From Flavilitoribacter nigricans DSM 23189 = NBRC 102662 (lineage in GTDB: Bacteria > Bacteroidota > Bacteroidia > Chitinophagales > Saprospiraceae), in contig NZ_PDUD01000019.1 in assembly GCF_002646595.1 (NCBI RefSeq), positions 1 through 64,000 of the forward strand: 64,000 bases of DNA, read 5' to 3'. The translations under genes and the position numbers were made by a program. Position 1 is the first letter of the stretch. Each line of letters opens with the position of its first letter. Of this stretch, positions 9,165 through 18,386 are shown piece after piece. Under the pieces are notes generated by a model. It saw nothing but the letters and a program-made list of their open reading frames with translations, had not been told where the DNA came from and made no database searches.

Positions 9165-10073
9165 CTACCCGGCCAGCTCCCGCCAATAAGGAATCGACGG
9201 TTGAGCCCCCTTGCGCGTTACGGAAATGCCGGCCGCCTCGTTCGCCAGTCGGATGGCCTTTTGGAATTCCTGCCCATCGGCCAGCAAAGCGGCCAGGTAG
9301 CCGTTGAAGACATCTCCGGCGGCGGTAGTATCGATCGCCTGGACCTCCCGGGTGGGAATGAAAGTTCCGGGCGCCGTCTGATCTTGAAAGAATACGCCCC
9401 GGGCACCCAGGGTGATCACCACGGCCTCCTGTACCTGCTCCAAGAGCAGGCCTGCGGCCCGGCGTATCGCCGCGTCATCGACCGGGTCGATGCCCGTCAG
9501 GATCCGGGTTTCCGATTCATTTGGGGTGATAATGTCCACCAGACTCAGCAGTTCATCATCCAGAGATTGGGCCGGGGCCGGATTGAGCACGGTGCGTACT
9601 CCGGCGGCTTTGGCAATTTCCAGGGCCTGCCGCACGCTTTCCGGCGGGATCTCCAATTGCACCAGCAGTACTTCCACTTCGCCAATGGACGCCGCGTGGC
9701 CTTGAATATCTTGCGGTGATAAATAGCTATTGGCCCCCGGGGCCACTACGATGGAATTCTGGCCGTTGGCGGCATCCACCACGATCATGGCCACCCCGGA
9801 AGCTACCCGGGGATCGGTCAGTATGAGGTCCGTACGAATACCGTCTTTCCGGTAATCCTCGATGGCTTTTCGACCGAAATCATCCGCGCCGGTTTTGGCG
9901 ATAAAGGCCACCTCCGCGCCGGCCCGGGCAGCCGCAACGGCCTGATTGGCCCCTTTCCCTCCGGGGATCATGGAAAAATCGTTACCCAGCACAGTTTCCC
10001 CGGCCAGCGGCATTCTGGCTGAGGTCACGACCATATCCGTATTACTGCTGCCGACTACCATTACCTTTCCCAT
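9165..10073 (-). CDS. rbsK: Ribokinase (PfkB family)
   Basis: 302 residues, cytoplasmic. Phosphorylates D-ribose at O5 with ATP before entry into the pentose phosphate pathway. Visible family marks are the start VMVVGSSNTDMV, the sugar-binding PGGKGANQAVAAARAG segment, the NPAPAQ...ITPNESE segment and the PfkB signature DTTAAGDVFNGYLA, whose second GD aspartate is the catalytic base (the more usual residue after GD is Thr, here Val). Length fits the family. No ribose transporter, RbsD or LacI regulator is adjacent, so the in vivo substrate could be ribose or a nucleoside-derived pentose. Confidence 0.9.
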   Translation of the reverse strand: MGKVMVVGSSNTDMVVTSARMPLAGETVLGNDFSMIPGGKGANQAVAAARAGAEVAFIAKTGADDFGRKAIEDYRKDGIRTDLILTDPRVASGVAMIVVDAANGQNSIVVAPGANSYLSPQDIQGHAASIGEVEVLLVQLEIPPESVRQALEIAKAAGVRTVLNPAPAQSLDDELLSLVDIITPNESETRILTGIDPVDDAAIRRAAGLLLEQVQEAVVITLGARGVFFQDQTAPGTFIPTREVQAIDTTAAGDVFNGYLAALLADGQEFQKAIRLANEAAGISVTRKGAQPSIPYWRELAG

Positions 10074-10210
10074 ACGGCGATTTTCGTTCGGGCCCGGGCT
10101 AAGCTCGACTTTAGCGTTTAACCCCGGTCCGGTTTTTGAATTTATAGGCTAAAATTCCACTTTTGCGAAGATACCAGCCAAAATAGATTACCTTTTCAAA
10201 AAAATCTATA

Positions 10211-11065
10211 ATGATCCACAAACACTTCCAATTGCTGCTGCTGGGCCTGATCTTTTTCGTTACCGTTCAGGCAGGTCTGAATGCCCAAAATAGTAACAGC
10301 GCCACTACCTATCTCACCCAAACGGAACTGCTGTACCTGGACAGCACCCTGACCCCACTGACCGATTACGCCCGCGAACGCTGCCGACTGGATATTTACT
10401 ACCCGGAAAATAAAACGGATTTCGCCACGGTGGTCTGGTTCCACGGAGGAGGGATTACCGGTGGTAATAAATTTATCCCCGAAGGACTGAAAGAACAGGG
10501 CATTGCGGTGGTAGCTGTCAACTACCGGCTGAGCCCGCAAGTAAAAGCCCCCGTCTATATCGAAGATGCCGCCGCGGCCATCGCCTGGACGATGAAGCAC
10601 ATCGGGGAGTACGGCGGTGACCCGGAGGCCGTATTTGTATCGGGGCACTCGGCCGGCGGGTACCTGGCCAGCATGGTCGCCATGGACACTACTTATCTGG
10701 AAAAGCACGACCTGAATGCCAACGACCTGGCCGGCATTATTTCCTACAGCGGCCACGCCGTCACGCATTTTACCATTCGCCAGGAACGGGGCCTGGGCTG
10801 GGAAGACGTGGTGGTTGATGAGTATGCACCGCTCAGCCATATCCGCAAAAACCTTCCCCCGCTGGTGCTCATCCTGGGTGACCGGAACCTGGAAATTTAC
10901 GGGCGCTACGAAGAAGTGGCCTATCTCTGGCGAATGATGCAATTGATCAAACATCCGTTTACCCGGATCTACGAACTCGACGGCTACAGTCACGGGGCGA
11001 TGGCCGTACCGGCTCATCATATCCTGTTGAACAACCTGCGGGAGATCCTGGAAATGAAAAAATAA
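10211..11065 (+). CDS. Secreted alpha/beta hydrolase (esterase/lipase, HSL/BD-FAE type)
   Basis: 284 residues with a signal peptide ending near GLNAQ. The oxyanion motif WFHGGGI and the nucleophile elbow GHSAGG mark an alpha/beta hydrolase of the hormone-sensitive lipase/BD-FAE type. Later Asp (LVLILGDRN) and His (LDGYSHGAM) complete a plausible Ser-Asp-His triad. Likely a periplasmic or exported carboxylesterase that removes acyl groups from small esters or sugar acetates; the substrate is not deducible. A CACTTTTG box at 10157-10164, resembling the Bacteroidota -7 element, lies about 45 bp before the start. Confidence 0.85.
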   Translation: MIHKHFQLLLLGLIFFVTVQAGLNAQNSNSATTYLTQTELLYLDSTLTPLTDYARERCRLDIYYPENKTDFATVVWFHGGGITGGNKFIPEGLKEQGIAVVAVNYRLSPQVKAPVYIEDAAAAIAWTMKHIGEYGGDPEAVFVSGHSAGGYLASMVAMDTTYLEKHDLNANDLAGIISYSGHAVTHFTIRQERGLGWEDVVVDEYAPLSHIRKNLPPLVLILGDRNLEIYGRYEEVAYLWRMMQLIKHPFTRIYELDGYSHGAMAVPAHHILLNNLREILEMKK

Positions 11066-11086
11066 GGGCCATTCGCCGGGAGGGGG

Positions 11087-11910
11087 CGTTCGGTGCTGAA
11101 AGTTTGGACTGAAGAAAAATGGCAATTTCAATGGCAATAGCAATTTCAAAATCCTGGTCAGGAAAATTTGTACATGTTGGACTTCAAGGCTGCCTTTTTC
11201 AGTTCGAAGTAAAAAGTTCAGCCTGGTTCGGTTTTGGATGTAGCCTTAATGCTTTGGTGAATGGTTTTTGCCATTGATATTATGTCGGCGTTACAAACGC
11301 CTCCGAGCGGATGAAAAAGTAATGGCTACTCGCCGGGAGGGATCGTTCGGTGCTGAAAGTATGGACTGATAGAAAAATGGTAATTTCAATGGCAATAGCA
11401 ATTTCAAAATCCTGGTCAGGAAAATTTGTACATGTTGGACTTCAAGGTTTCCTTTTTCAGTTCGAAGAATAAAGTTCAGCCTGGTTTGGCTCTGGATGTA
11501 GTCTTTAATGCTTTGGTGAATGGTTTTTGCCATTGATATTATGTCGGCGTTACAAACGCCTCCGAGCGTTCATGATTTTGGCTTTGATGCGAATGGTTGC
11601 TAAAGGACCGACTACCGGCAGCAAGGGGCGTTCGGTGCTGAAAGTATGGACTGATAGAAAAATGGCAATTTCAATGGCAATAGCAATTTCAAAATCCTGG
11701 TCAGGAAAATTTGTACATGTTGGACTTCAAGGCTGCCTTTTTCAGTTCGAAGTAAAAAGTTTAGCCTGGTCTGGCTTTGGATCGGGTCATTAAAACTTTG
11801 GTGAATGGTCTTTGCCTATGATATTATGTCGGCATTGCAAACGCCTCCGAGCGTTCATGATTTTGGCTTGATGCGAGTGATCGCTGCAAGACCGACTACC
11901 AGCAGGAAGG
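11087..11910. repeat. Three imperfect tandem repeats, about 257-285 bp per unit
   Basis: Each unit starts with CGTTCGGTGCTGAAAG (11087, 11344, 11629), carries ATGGCAATTTCAATGGCAAT and CTGGTCAGGAAAATTTGTAC, and ends at CGCCTCCGAGCG (near 11309, 11568 and 11852). Units two and three are followed by a related tail (TTCATGATTTTGGCTT... GACCGACTACC). Copies differ by point changes and small indels, including frame-breaking ones, so I treat the block as noncoding. A degenerate fragment of the same unit occurs at 40841-40880. Confidence 0.85.
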
Positions 11911-12069
11911 GTATTCCTTGTAGTACTCTATCTGCAAACTGCCAGCAAAAAAACGGTGGAGTTCTGCGCTTATTCCGGGAATGAAATTTTTGTCTTTTGC
12001 GACACCATTAACAAAAATTCATTTTTTTAATTATTTTGCAATCCAATTGACAAAACTAGAGAAAGAAAC

Positions 12070-12102
12070 AAAAAAAAGTCATCCCGATCGCTCGGGATGA
12101 CT
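12070..12102 (-). terminator. Rho-independent terminator downstream of TonB receptor
   Basis: Perfect stem AGTCATCCCGA/TCGGGATGACT (12077-12102) with a 4-nt loop; a run of A on the plus strand at 12070-12077 becomes the U-tract on the minus strand. It lies about 220 bp past the stop of the minus-strand TonB receptor. Confidence 0.75.
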
Positions 12103-12147
12103 GAACTAAAGGTATTGGAACTAATCTTTCTTTTTTCAGCATGGGCT

Positions 12148-12221
12148 GGACAATAGTTGCCCTCAAACTCTCATGTTTTCGTTTGCTTGCCATTGGATCT
12201 TCGAGTAGGCAACTATTGTCC
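12148..12221. repeat. 14-bp perfect inverted repeat with 46-nt spacer
   Basis: GGACAATAGTTGCC (12148-12161) and GGCAACTATTGTCC (12208-12221). It lies in the 3' untranslated stretch between the TonB receptor stop and its terminator, so it would be transcribed as a stem-loop. No protein is evident. Confidence 0.6.
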
Positions 12222-12320
12222 AAACCTTGGAGTCTTCTTGCTCCTCTTTTCTTTCCTTTTTCTTTATGATCATTCGAGTAAGCTGCGGCCCGCATTCACT
12301 ACGAGCCGGCTACTGTCTGT

Positions 12321-14882
12321 TTACTGCATCATATCCATACCCTCGTTATTCACGCGGTTGTTCTTCCGTTTGAACAGTGAGGAATCCACTTTACCGAAGC
12401 GGTAGGAGAAGTTCACTCTCACCTGTTGCGGTGCACGCAGGCGCCAACTGTCCTGGATGAAGAACTCGGATTCGGAATAGCTTCCGCTCTTGCGGGTACC
12501 GAAGATATCGTTGATACTCACGGTCAGGTTAGCCTTGCGGTTGAACAGGTCTTTCCGAACGGCTGCATCTACATAACCGCGACCGATGGTATAACCCTGA
12601 GCGGAGTTGGTCACTCCTCTCCAGCCGTGACCACCGCCGTCGGACGGGGTGAAGGCTGCCGGTCCCTGGTATTCACCGGAAAGTTGCATGGTGAAACCGG
12701 CCGGGAGGCGGATGTCAATATTTTCTTTAGCAAACCAGGTAAACCGCTCGTTGATCAGGCCGGCTTCCACGTTGGAAGCATCCACCTTAGAGTTATAGAG
12801 GTTTACGTTGGTGGTCATTTCTATAGCTTTCGTGACGGCGTTGCGGAAGGTAACTTCTACCCCGTAAGCTTCACTGTTGCTGGAGTTAGCGTAGCTGGTG
12901 ATCACTACATCGCGGTTCAGGTTCGGGTCGAATTCCTGGAACTGATAGGAAGTGATCAGGTCCGAAGCCTGCTTATAGTATACGGAGATCAGCAGGTTGT
13001 TGCCATTCTCGAAGAAGTTTTGGTAAGTACCTTCCAGGGAGTTGGTGAATTCCGGTACCAGGTTGGCATTACCTCTACGCAGGTTCAGCGAGTCGGAGAA
13101 ATCCGTGAACGGCAGCAGTTGGAAAAAGTTCGGACGGTTGATCCGGCGGCTGTAGGAGAACTGCAGCACATCTTTTTCGTTCAGCTTGCGGGTCAGGAAG
13201 GCACTCGGGAACAGGCTCAGCGGGAAGTTGTTCTCGAAAGTGACATCCGATTCGGGCAGCGTACCTACGTAGGTGCTGCTCTCGGCTCTCAAACCGATCT
13301 GATAGCCCCATTTACCCAGGTCGTGGGAGAATGCGGTATAAGCGGCATAGACATTATCTTCAAATTCGTACAGATCGGCAAAGTTGGAGCGTCTCACCCA
13401 TTCGTTCGTATTTTGGTTGAGCACGAAGTTGGCGTTGCTGTTGTCAAAGCTGCGAACCGCAGCGCGGACACCAGCTTCCAGTTTCATCTGTGGGTTCAGC
13501 TCTTCCACGTAGTCCGCCTGCGCGGTAATGAAGTTGGTACCGCCGCCGTTTTCCTGGCGTTCGCGGCTGATCACGTTACTGGTGGTGTAGTCCGTACGGA
13601 AGTTACCCATTCCTTCGATGCTGATGCGGTTGATATTGAAATCAGCCGTCAGTTCTTTTCCTTTTTTCGGGAAGAGGTGTTTGTAGAGTACGGAAGCGCC
13701 CATGTTACGGAACTCACGCTCGGAATCGGAGATCCGGACAGCTTCACTGAAAGCCGTACGGCCGGGGAACAGTGAATCCGTGCGGATGTTGATCACGTTT
13801 TCCGGGGTGAACTTACCGCGGGTAGCCGAACCGGTAATGGTAAAGGTGTTGCGGTTATCCACAAACCAGTCGAAACCGGCCCGGGCGTTCATGAACTGCC
13901 CGATGAAATCGCTGCTACCGGTCTGGGTAACATCGGTAAGCGGACTGCCCACCAGGTTCTGGCGGTAAGTCTCCTGCTCACTCTGACTGCGGCGGCTGTT
14001 GAGGTTGAAGCTCAGGAAAGCGTTGATCTTGCCTTCGCGGGCGTTCAGGTTACCACCGACGTTGTAACCACCCTGGGTATCGCCTCCCAGGCGGATGTTA
14101 CCGTTGTAGCCGAGGCTACGGTTCTTTTTCATTACGATGTTTACAATACCGGCTTGTCCACCGGAAGCATCGTATTTGGCAGAAGGGTTGGTGACCACTT
14201 CTACCGATTCAATCGCATCGGCCGGGATCTGATCCAGGCTCAGGGTTGTTGGGCGACCATCCACAAAGATCTGCGGAGCCGAGTTTCTCAGAGTGACATT
14301 ACCGTCAATATCCACAGAAAGTGAAGGCACGTTCTTAAGGGCATCTTCCGCCGTACCGCCGGCGGCCATCGCATTTTTTTCTACTTTGAATACCTTTCTG
14401 TCCAGGGCCAGGGTTACGGTGGAAGCCTGTCCGGTAACAACTACCTCTTCCAGGTTCTCCGCGTCGGCGCTCAGGGTGATGTTCCCGAGGTCCATATCCA
14501 TGTTACCTTTCTCGAAAGCGACTTCCTGTTCAACATCTCCCAATCCAAGGAAGGAGATCTTCAGGACATATTTTTTACCAGCCGGAACATTTTCCAGACT
14601 GAAATCACCATTATCGGCTGTGATCTGACCGGATACCAGGGTCTCCGTTGCCTGGTCGGTTTCGGGGGCCATCGTCTTTTCATACAACTGTACAGCGGCG
14701 TATCCTACTCCTTTTCCATCTTCGTCTACTACTTTACCGTAGAAACGGCCATTAGCAGCAGCTCCCCGGTTCCATCCGCCGGCTCCTGTAGGTCTCTGGG
14801 CAAAATCCAGTGTGATTACTCCAAATACCAGAATTAGCACCAATACCAATCGACCAATAAATGATCTTTCAAACGATTGCAT
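12321..14882 (-). CDS. TonB-dependent receptor, outer membrane beta-barrel family
   Basis: 853 residues with a signal peptide ending near DFAQ. An N-terminal carboxypeptidase-regulatory-like domain (GRFYGKVVDEDGKGVGYAAV, about 45-130) is followed by a plug domain (AEDALKNVPSLSVDIDGNV; FVDGRPTTLSLDQIPADAIE; IVNIVMKKN) and a 22-strand-type barrel ending in FSYRFGK before a polar tail. This family imports ligands across the outer membrane with TonB energy but has no SusD partner here. It is divergent from a LytS/LytTR regulatory pair, which may control it. The ligand is unknown. It resembles the receptor at 30704 in layout. Confidence 0.9.
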   Translation of the reverse strand: MQSFERSFIGRLVLVLILVFGVITLDFAQRPTGAGGWNRGAAANGRFYGKVVDEDGKGVGYAAVQLYEKTMAPETDQATETLVSGQITADNGDFSLENVPAGKKYVLKISFLGLGDVEQEVAFEKGNMDMDLGNITLSADAENLEEVVVTGQASTVTLALDRKVFKVEKNAMAAGGTAEDALKNVPSLSVDIDGNVTLRNSAPQIFVDGRPTTLSLDQIPADAIESVEVVTNPSAKYDASGGQAGIVNIVMKKNRSLGYNGNIRLGGDTQGGYNVGGNLNAREGKINAFLSFNLNSRRSQSEQETYRQNLVGSPLTDVTQTGSSDFIGQFMNARAGFDWFVDNRNTFTITGSATRGKFTPENVINIRTDSLFPGRTAFSEAVRISDSEREFRNMGASVLYKHLFPKKGKELTADFNINRISIEGMGNFRTDYTTSNVISRERQENGGGTNFITAQADYVEELNPQMKLEAGVRAAVRSFDNSNANFVLNQNTNEWVRRSNFADLYEFEDNVYAAYTAFSHDLGKWGYQIGLRAESSTYVGTLPESDVTFENNFPLSLFPSAFLTRKLNEKDVLQFSYSRRINRPNFFQLLPFTDFSDSLNLRRGNANLVPEFTNSLEGTYQNFFENGNNLLISVYYKQASDLITSYQFQEFDPNLNRDVVITSYANSSNSEAYGVEVTFRNAVTKAIEMTTNVNLYNSKVDASNVEAGLINERFTWFAKENIDIRLPAGFTMQLSGEYQGPAAFTPSDGGGHGWRGVTNSAQGYTIGRGYVDAAVRKDLFNRKANLTVSINDIFGTRKSGSYSESEFFIQDSWRLRAPQQVRVNFSYRFGKVDSSLFKRKNNRVNNEGMDMMQ

Positions 14883-15229
14883 AAATGTGTTTTATTTTTA
14901 TTTCCTTAATTACAGAACAGGTATTTCGACGCAAAGATGGGCGAAAATAACACGCCATGTGGGGAAAGTCGATGCTTACGGAGAATGAGCAGATCAAAGG
15001 CGAAATGCCGGAGATTTGGCGTTTTTGGCGGTCTGATAGACACATTTCCACTTTTCGTCGCCACAATTCCCCCTTTTCATCGCCGCTGGTTTCGGTGAGT
15101 AATTGTTTCCACTTACTTTTATATAGAATTCCTAAAACAATCGAGCGGGTGATCATTTCCGAACCGGGTAGCAGTTTTCATTACTGCCGTACCGGCGAGT
15201 TTTTATCACACGTTCAAAAGCCGAAAGGT
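14883..15229. promoter_or_regulatory. Divergent promoter region between TonB receptor and LytS kinase
   Basis: 347 bp. On the minus strand a CATCTTTG box at about 14932-14939, one base off the Bacteroidota -7 consensus TAnnTTTG, lies some 50 bp before the TonB receptor start. An open frame runs from 14957 into the kinase gene, but its first 91 residues show no conserved features, so I take it as untranslated. Confidence 0.4.
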
Positions 15230-16324
15230 ATGAATCGCATCAGTGCCAAACTGAGTTCTGGTAATTGGCTTCCCATCATTTTTCATATTGTTCTCTGGAC
15301 GGTGTGGATCGGTCTGCCAATCATCAATGCCGGCGAAAACGAACGCTGGAGAAACTACGCGATCTATCTGATCCCGGGTGGGCTGGCGCACATTCCGTTG
15401 TTTTTGATCAACACGGAATTGCTGATCCCGAAGATACTCCGTAATAAAGGCGTACCGACCTATCTCCTATCCCTCGTGATACTGATCCTCGGTTTCTCTT
15501 TTGTACAATACGGATTTCGCACCTGGTGGATGCCGGAAGAACTGCGCCTCTCGCGCAATGTGATATTCTGGTCTATCGTACCGGTTTTATTCGCCACCGC
15601 GATCAGTACCGGCTACGGTTTCATTACCTACGTCAACAAACAGGAAATGGACAAACAGGAAGAACAACAGGAAAGACTGCGTTCGGAACTGTCCTTTCTG
15701 CGGTCTCAGATCAGTCCGCATTTTATGTTCAACATCCTGAATAGTATCGTATACCTCATCCGTTCCAAGTCGGACCTGGCCGAACCGGTCACGATCCAGC
15801 TGTCCGAACTCATGCGGTACATGCTTTATACCTCCAGTGAGGAGGCGGTAAGTCTTGAAAAAGAGTTAAATTACCTGCGTAATTACATTGACCTTCAGCG
15901 CATTCGCTTTGAAGAAGATGTAGATATTAAACTGTCCATTGAAGGACAGGCAGGAAATCAGCTTATCGATCCCATGCTTTTGATCCCATTCGTGGAGAAT
16001 GCTTTTAAACACGGAGTCGGTCTCGTACGGGACCCCGAGATCAATATCCGCCTGAAAGTGAAGGGCAATGATCTCTACTTTTCCGTCAAAAACCGGATGG
16101 GCCCTGAATCCCAGGAAGATAAAGATCCCAGTTCGGGTATCGGGCTGCGCAACGTCTCACGGCGTTTGGAGCTGCTTTACCCACAGACGCATCAACTAGA
16201 TATTCAACAAAACGAAGAATGGTACTCCATTAACCTACATTTGCAACTGTCGACCGCTCATTCCGAACTGCCTGTAATGCAAAAACAACCTGTTTATGAA
16301 GCTACGGTGCCTGGTCGTGGATGA
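15230..16324 (+). CDS. LytS-type sensor histidine kinase (His_kinase, PF06580 type)
   Basis: 364 residues from the ATG at 15230, chosen because it directly precedes the first membrane helix (LPIIFHIVLWTVWIGLPII). Four hydrophobic segments fill about 10-130, then a coiled linker (QEEQQERLRSELSFLRSQ) and the phospho-acceptor motif SPHFMFNILNSI with His164. An HATPase domain follows (PFVENAFKHG, then GIGLRNVSRRLELLY). It autophosphorylates and passes phosphate to the LytTR regulator whose gene overlaps it by 29 bp. No extracytoplasmic sensor domain is present, so the signal is probably sensed in or near the membrane. Confidence 0.9.
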   Translation: MNRISAKLSSGNWLPIIFHIVLWTVWIGLPIINAGENERWRNYAIYLIPGGLAHIPLFLINTELLIPKILRNKGVPTYLLSLVILILGFSFVQYGFRTWWMPEELRLSRNVIFWSIVPVLFATAISTGYGFITYVNKQEMDKQEEQQERLRSELSFLRSQISPHFMFNILNSIVYLIRSKSDLAEPVTIQLSELMRYMLYTSSEEAVSLEKELNYLRNYIDLQRIRFEEDVDIKLSIEGQAGNQLIDPMLLIPFVENAFKHGVGLVRDPEINIRLKVKGNDLYFSVKNRMGPESQEDKDPSSGIGLRNVSRRLELLYPQTHQLDIQQNEEWYSINLHLQLSTAHSELPVMQKQPVYEATVPGRG

Positions 16325-17045
16325 TGAACGCCTGGCGCGTAACCTGCTGGAAGAAAACATCCGGCAGTTACCGTTCCTGGAACTGGCCGGCAGTTGCAAA
16401 AATGCTTTTGAGGCCATGGATGCCCTCGCCGCCGGAGGTGTTGATCTCGTCTTTCTCGACATTCAGATGCCGGGGATGACGGGTACCAAACTACTCCGCA
16501 GCCTGCCGGAAAAACCACTGGTCATTTTTGTCACCGCCTACGACCACTACGCCGTGGAAAGCTACGATCTGGAAGTAGTCGATTATTTGATGAAGCCGGT
16601 CAGCCTCGAGCGTTTTACCAAGGCGGCTTACCGGGCGTATGAGATCTACAAGCAAAAACAGATCCTGTCCAAAATCCCGCTGCAGCCGGCCGTTGCTACC
16701 GCGCCGGCCCCGAAAGAACCAGCTCCGACTTCCTTTTTCGTGCACGTCGAATACGCGCTGGTCAAGATCAACATCCCGGATGTCTGCCACGTGGAAAGCA
16801 TGAAAGACTACGTCAAGATCTATCTGGAAACGGCCAAGAAACCCGTCATCACCAAATCTACCCTCAAAGCGATCGAGGAAAAACTACCGTCGGACGGTTT
16901 CATGCGGGTACACAAATCCTTTATCGTCAATCTCGAAAAGATCGAATCTATCCGCAATCAGCAGATCCAGATCGGAGAACACGAGATCCCTTTCAGCGAT
17001 ACCCACCGCGAAGAACTGCTCCAACGGCTGAACTATCAGAAATAG
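16296..17045 (+). CDS. LytTR-family response regulator
   Basis: 249 residues. A receiver domain (1-120) has the acidic pair VDDE, phospho-acceptor Asp55 in FLDIQMPG, a switch Thr in VTAYD and the Lys in LMKPVS. A Pro/Ala-rich linker (about 128-145) leads to a LytTR DNA-binding domain (about 148-248) with the typical ESMKDYVKIYLE and MRVHKSFIVNLEKIE segments. It starts inside the kinase gene (29 bp overlap), the usual arrangement for translationally coupled LytS/LytTR pairs. Likely targets are the divergent TonB receptor gene or unlinked genes; no binding site was identified. Confidence 0.92.
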   Translation: MKLRCLVVDDERLARNLLEENIRQLPFLELAGSCKNAFEAMDALAAGGVDLVFLDIQMPGMTGTKLLRSLPEKPLVIFVTAYDHYAVESYDLEVVDYLMKPVSLERFTKAAYRAYEIYKQKQILSKIPLQPAVATAPAPKEPAPTSFFVHVEYALVKINIPDVCHVESMKDYVKIYLETAKKPVITKSTLKAIEEKLPSDGFMRVHKSFIVNLEKIESIRNQQIQIGEHEIPFSDTHREELLQRLNYQK

Positions 17046-17070
17046 GCCGGGCAGCGATACCGCATTTTCC

Positions 17071-17186
17071 TTAATTCAAGTTGAAGAGCGTATAGAGACT
17101 GCAACCGTTACATTTTAACGATAGGTAATCCCTCTACCCGCTACTTTATACCCCCTACCTAACTTGCATCGCAACTTAGTTTAATT
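17071..17186. repeat. Palindromic intergenic repeat, copy A (shared with 59637-59792)
   Basis: Begins TTAATTCAAGTTG and ends CAACTTAGTTTAATT, which are imperfect inverse complements. It shares with copy B the segments AGAGACTGCAACCGTTA, CATTTTAACGATAGGTAATC plus CCTCTAC, and CTACCTAA.TTGCATC.CAACTTAG. Copy A lacks about 40 bp found in copy B. Its end supplies the TAA stop codon of the neighbouring minus-strand oxygenase gene at 17181-17183. Confidence 0.8.
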
Positions 17187-18128
17187 ATACAGCAACATCA
17201 GATTTTTCGACGGTACATAGATACCGAAAACACTCCAGGTGATCCGGTTGGACAGCGGAGACCCGCCGAAGATATCGTGGTAGGCCGTAGTGGAAAAAAC
17301 GTAGGCCTCCCCTACTTTCGGCTGGTAGCGATAGTATTTGGCGTCCTCCATCAGTTCGGCCGGAAACTGCCAGCCATTGGCCAGGCAGTACGACTCATCT
17401 TCATCGCGGTAAAAACGATTGTAACAGTAAAGCGGGTCCGCCTGGTGCCCTCCGTCTTCCAGCAATAAATTGAAAGAGATCTGGTAATAGTGTTGCCCGC
17501 GGAGCACCTCCGGCAGGCGAAAATCCGGTTTCATCCGACCGTCGCGGACAAAATCATCCACGTGCAGCACAGAGTTCGACTTACTGACGCTGATCTGCCG
17601 CAATATGCCCGCATGGTACTTCATTCCGGTCAGCGGATCGATGAGATCCTCCACCCGATAGCCCAGCCCGGTGAGCCATTCCCGGATGCGGTCCACGAAT
17701 GGATCGGAAATAGCCTGTATCCTTTCGTCTACGGACAGCCGCAGATGGGCGTCCAGGGAAGGGGCATCTACCAGCGGTTTGCCCCAGCTTTCTACCCGCT
17801 GGCCGGCATCGGTATTATCGTATCTGGCCGCCTGCATGTCGCGCAGGCTGTCCACTACCCGGCGACGGTAGCGAAAAGATGGCAGCAGCAATCCGTCCGG
17901 TAAAATGCCCAGCGGCAAATGGCCGGTAGCCAGCAGACGCATGTCTTCCCGGCTGCGCATTGGCAGGGACCGTTTGATCATCCAGGCGGGTGTCGGGCGT
18001 TGCGGGATTTCCGGCCGGTCGGCAGTTTTATCCATGGCATGGGCCTGGTCGGATACCGCTCCGGCCGTAAGGCTGGTCGAAATAGCATTAGAAGTGGTGG
18101 TCGGTTTCAGGGAGGCGAAGGTTTCCAT
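17181..18128 (-). CDS. Probable 2-oxoglutarate/Fe(II) oxygenase
   Basis: 315 residues, no signal peptide. The C-terminal half shows the double-stranded beta-helix pattern of 2OG-Fe(II) oxygenases: an HxD iron pair at His189-Val-Asp191 (LHVDDF), a distal iron His at 284 (TAYHDIFGG) and a 2OG-binding Arg at 295 in SNRITWSVFGIYVP. The N-terminal 50 residues are low-complexity and probably disordered, so a later start is possible. It would use O2 and 2-oxoglutarate to hydroxylate an unknown small molecule or protein. It stands alone on the minus strand. The fold call rests on three spaced motifs only, so moderately sure. Confidence 0.65.
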   Translation of the reverse strand: METFASLKPTTTSNAISTSLTAGAVSDQAHAMDKTADRPEIPQRPTPAWMIKRSLPMRSREDMRLLATGHLPLGILPDGLLLPSFRYRRRVVDSLRDMQAARYDNTDAGQRVESWGKPLVDAPSLDAHLRLSVDERIQAISDPFVDRIREWLTGLGYRVEDLIDPLTGMKYHAGILRQISVSKSNSVLHVDDFVRDGRMKPDFRLPEVLRGQHYYQISFNLLLEDGGHQADPLYCYNRFYRDEDESYCLANGWQFPAELMEDAKYYRYQPKVGEAYVFSTTAYHDIFGGSPLSNRITWSVFGIYVPSKNLMLLYN

Positions 18129-18270
18129 TCCAGTTCGGGGTTTTAGGGTTTAATATTCAAATCTGCCCTGATGTGTCTGCAGTTGGAAAAATGTGACCGT
18201 ACCGGATGGTCCTTCCGCGTCATTGAAGTAAATGAAATTCTTGAGCGGCCTGGGGACACAAGGCTGCCTT

Positions 18271-18322
18271 AATGGTATACCCAATCCGAAATTGGAAATT
18301 TTAGCAGTCTCAATATACCATT
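18271..18322. repeat. Short inverted repeat upstream of lipoprotein gene
   Basis: AATGGTATA (18271-18279) and TATACCATT (18314-18322), perfect 9-bp inverse complements with a 34-nt spacer, in the gap between divergent genes. Could be an operator or chance. Confidence 0.35.
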
Positions 18323-18386
18323 TGAGTCGACGCGACCGCTCTGGGCCGCTTTATTTGCGGTATTGTTTCATCTTCAAATCGCAAAT

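Noticed and set aside
11087-11910. Possible CRISPR array
   Set aside because: Units are about 257-285 bp with no short repeat-spacer pattern and no cas genes nearby.
12056-12295. 79-residue minus-strand frame
   Set aside because: It spans the terminator and the inverted repeat; no family resemblance.
12426-13775. 449-codon plus-strand frame
   Set aside because: Antisense of the TonB receptor gene without recognisable motifs.
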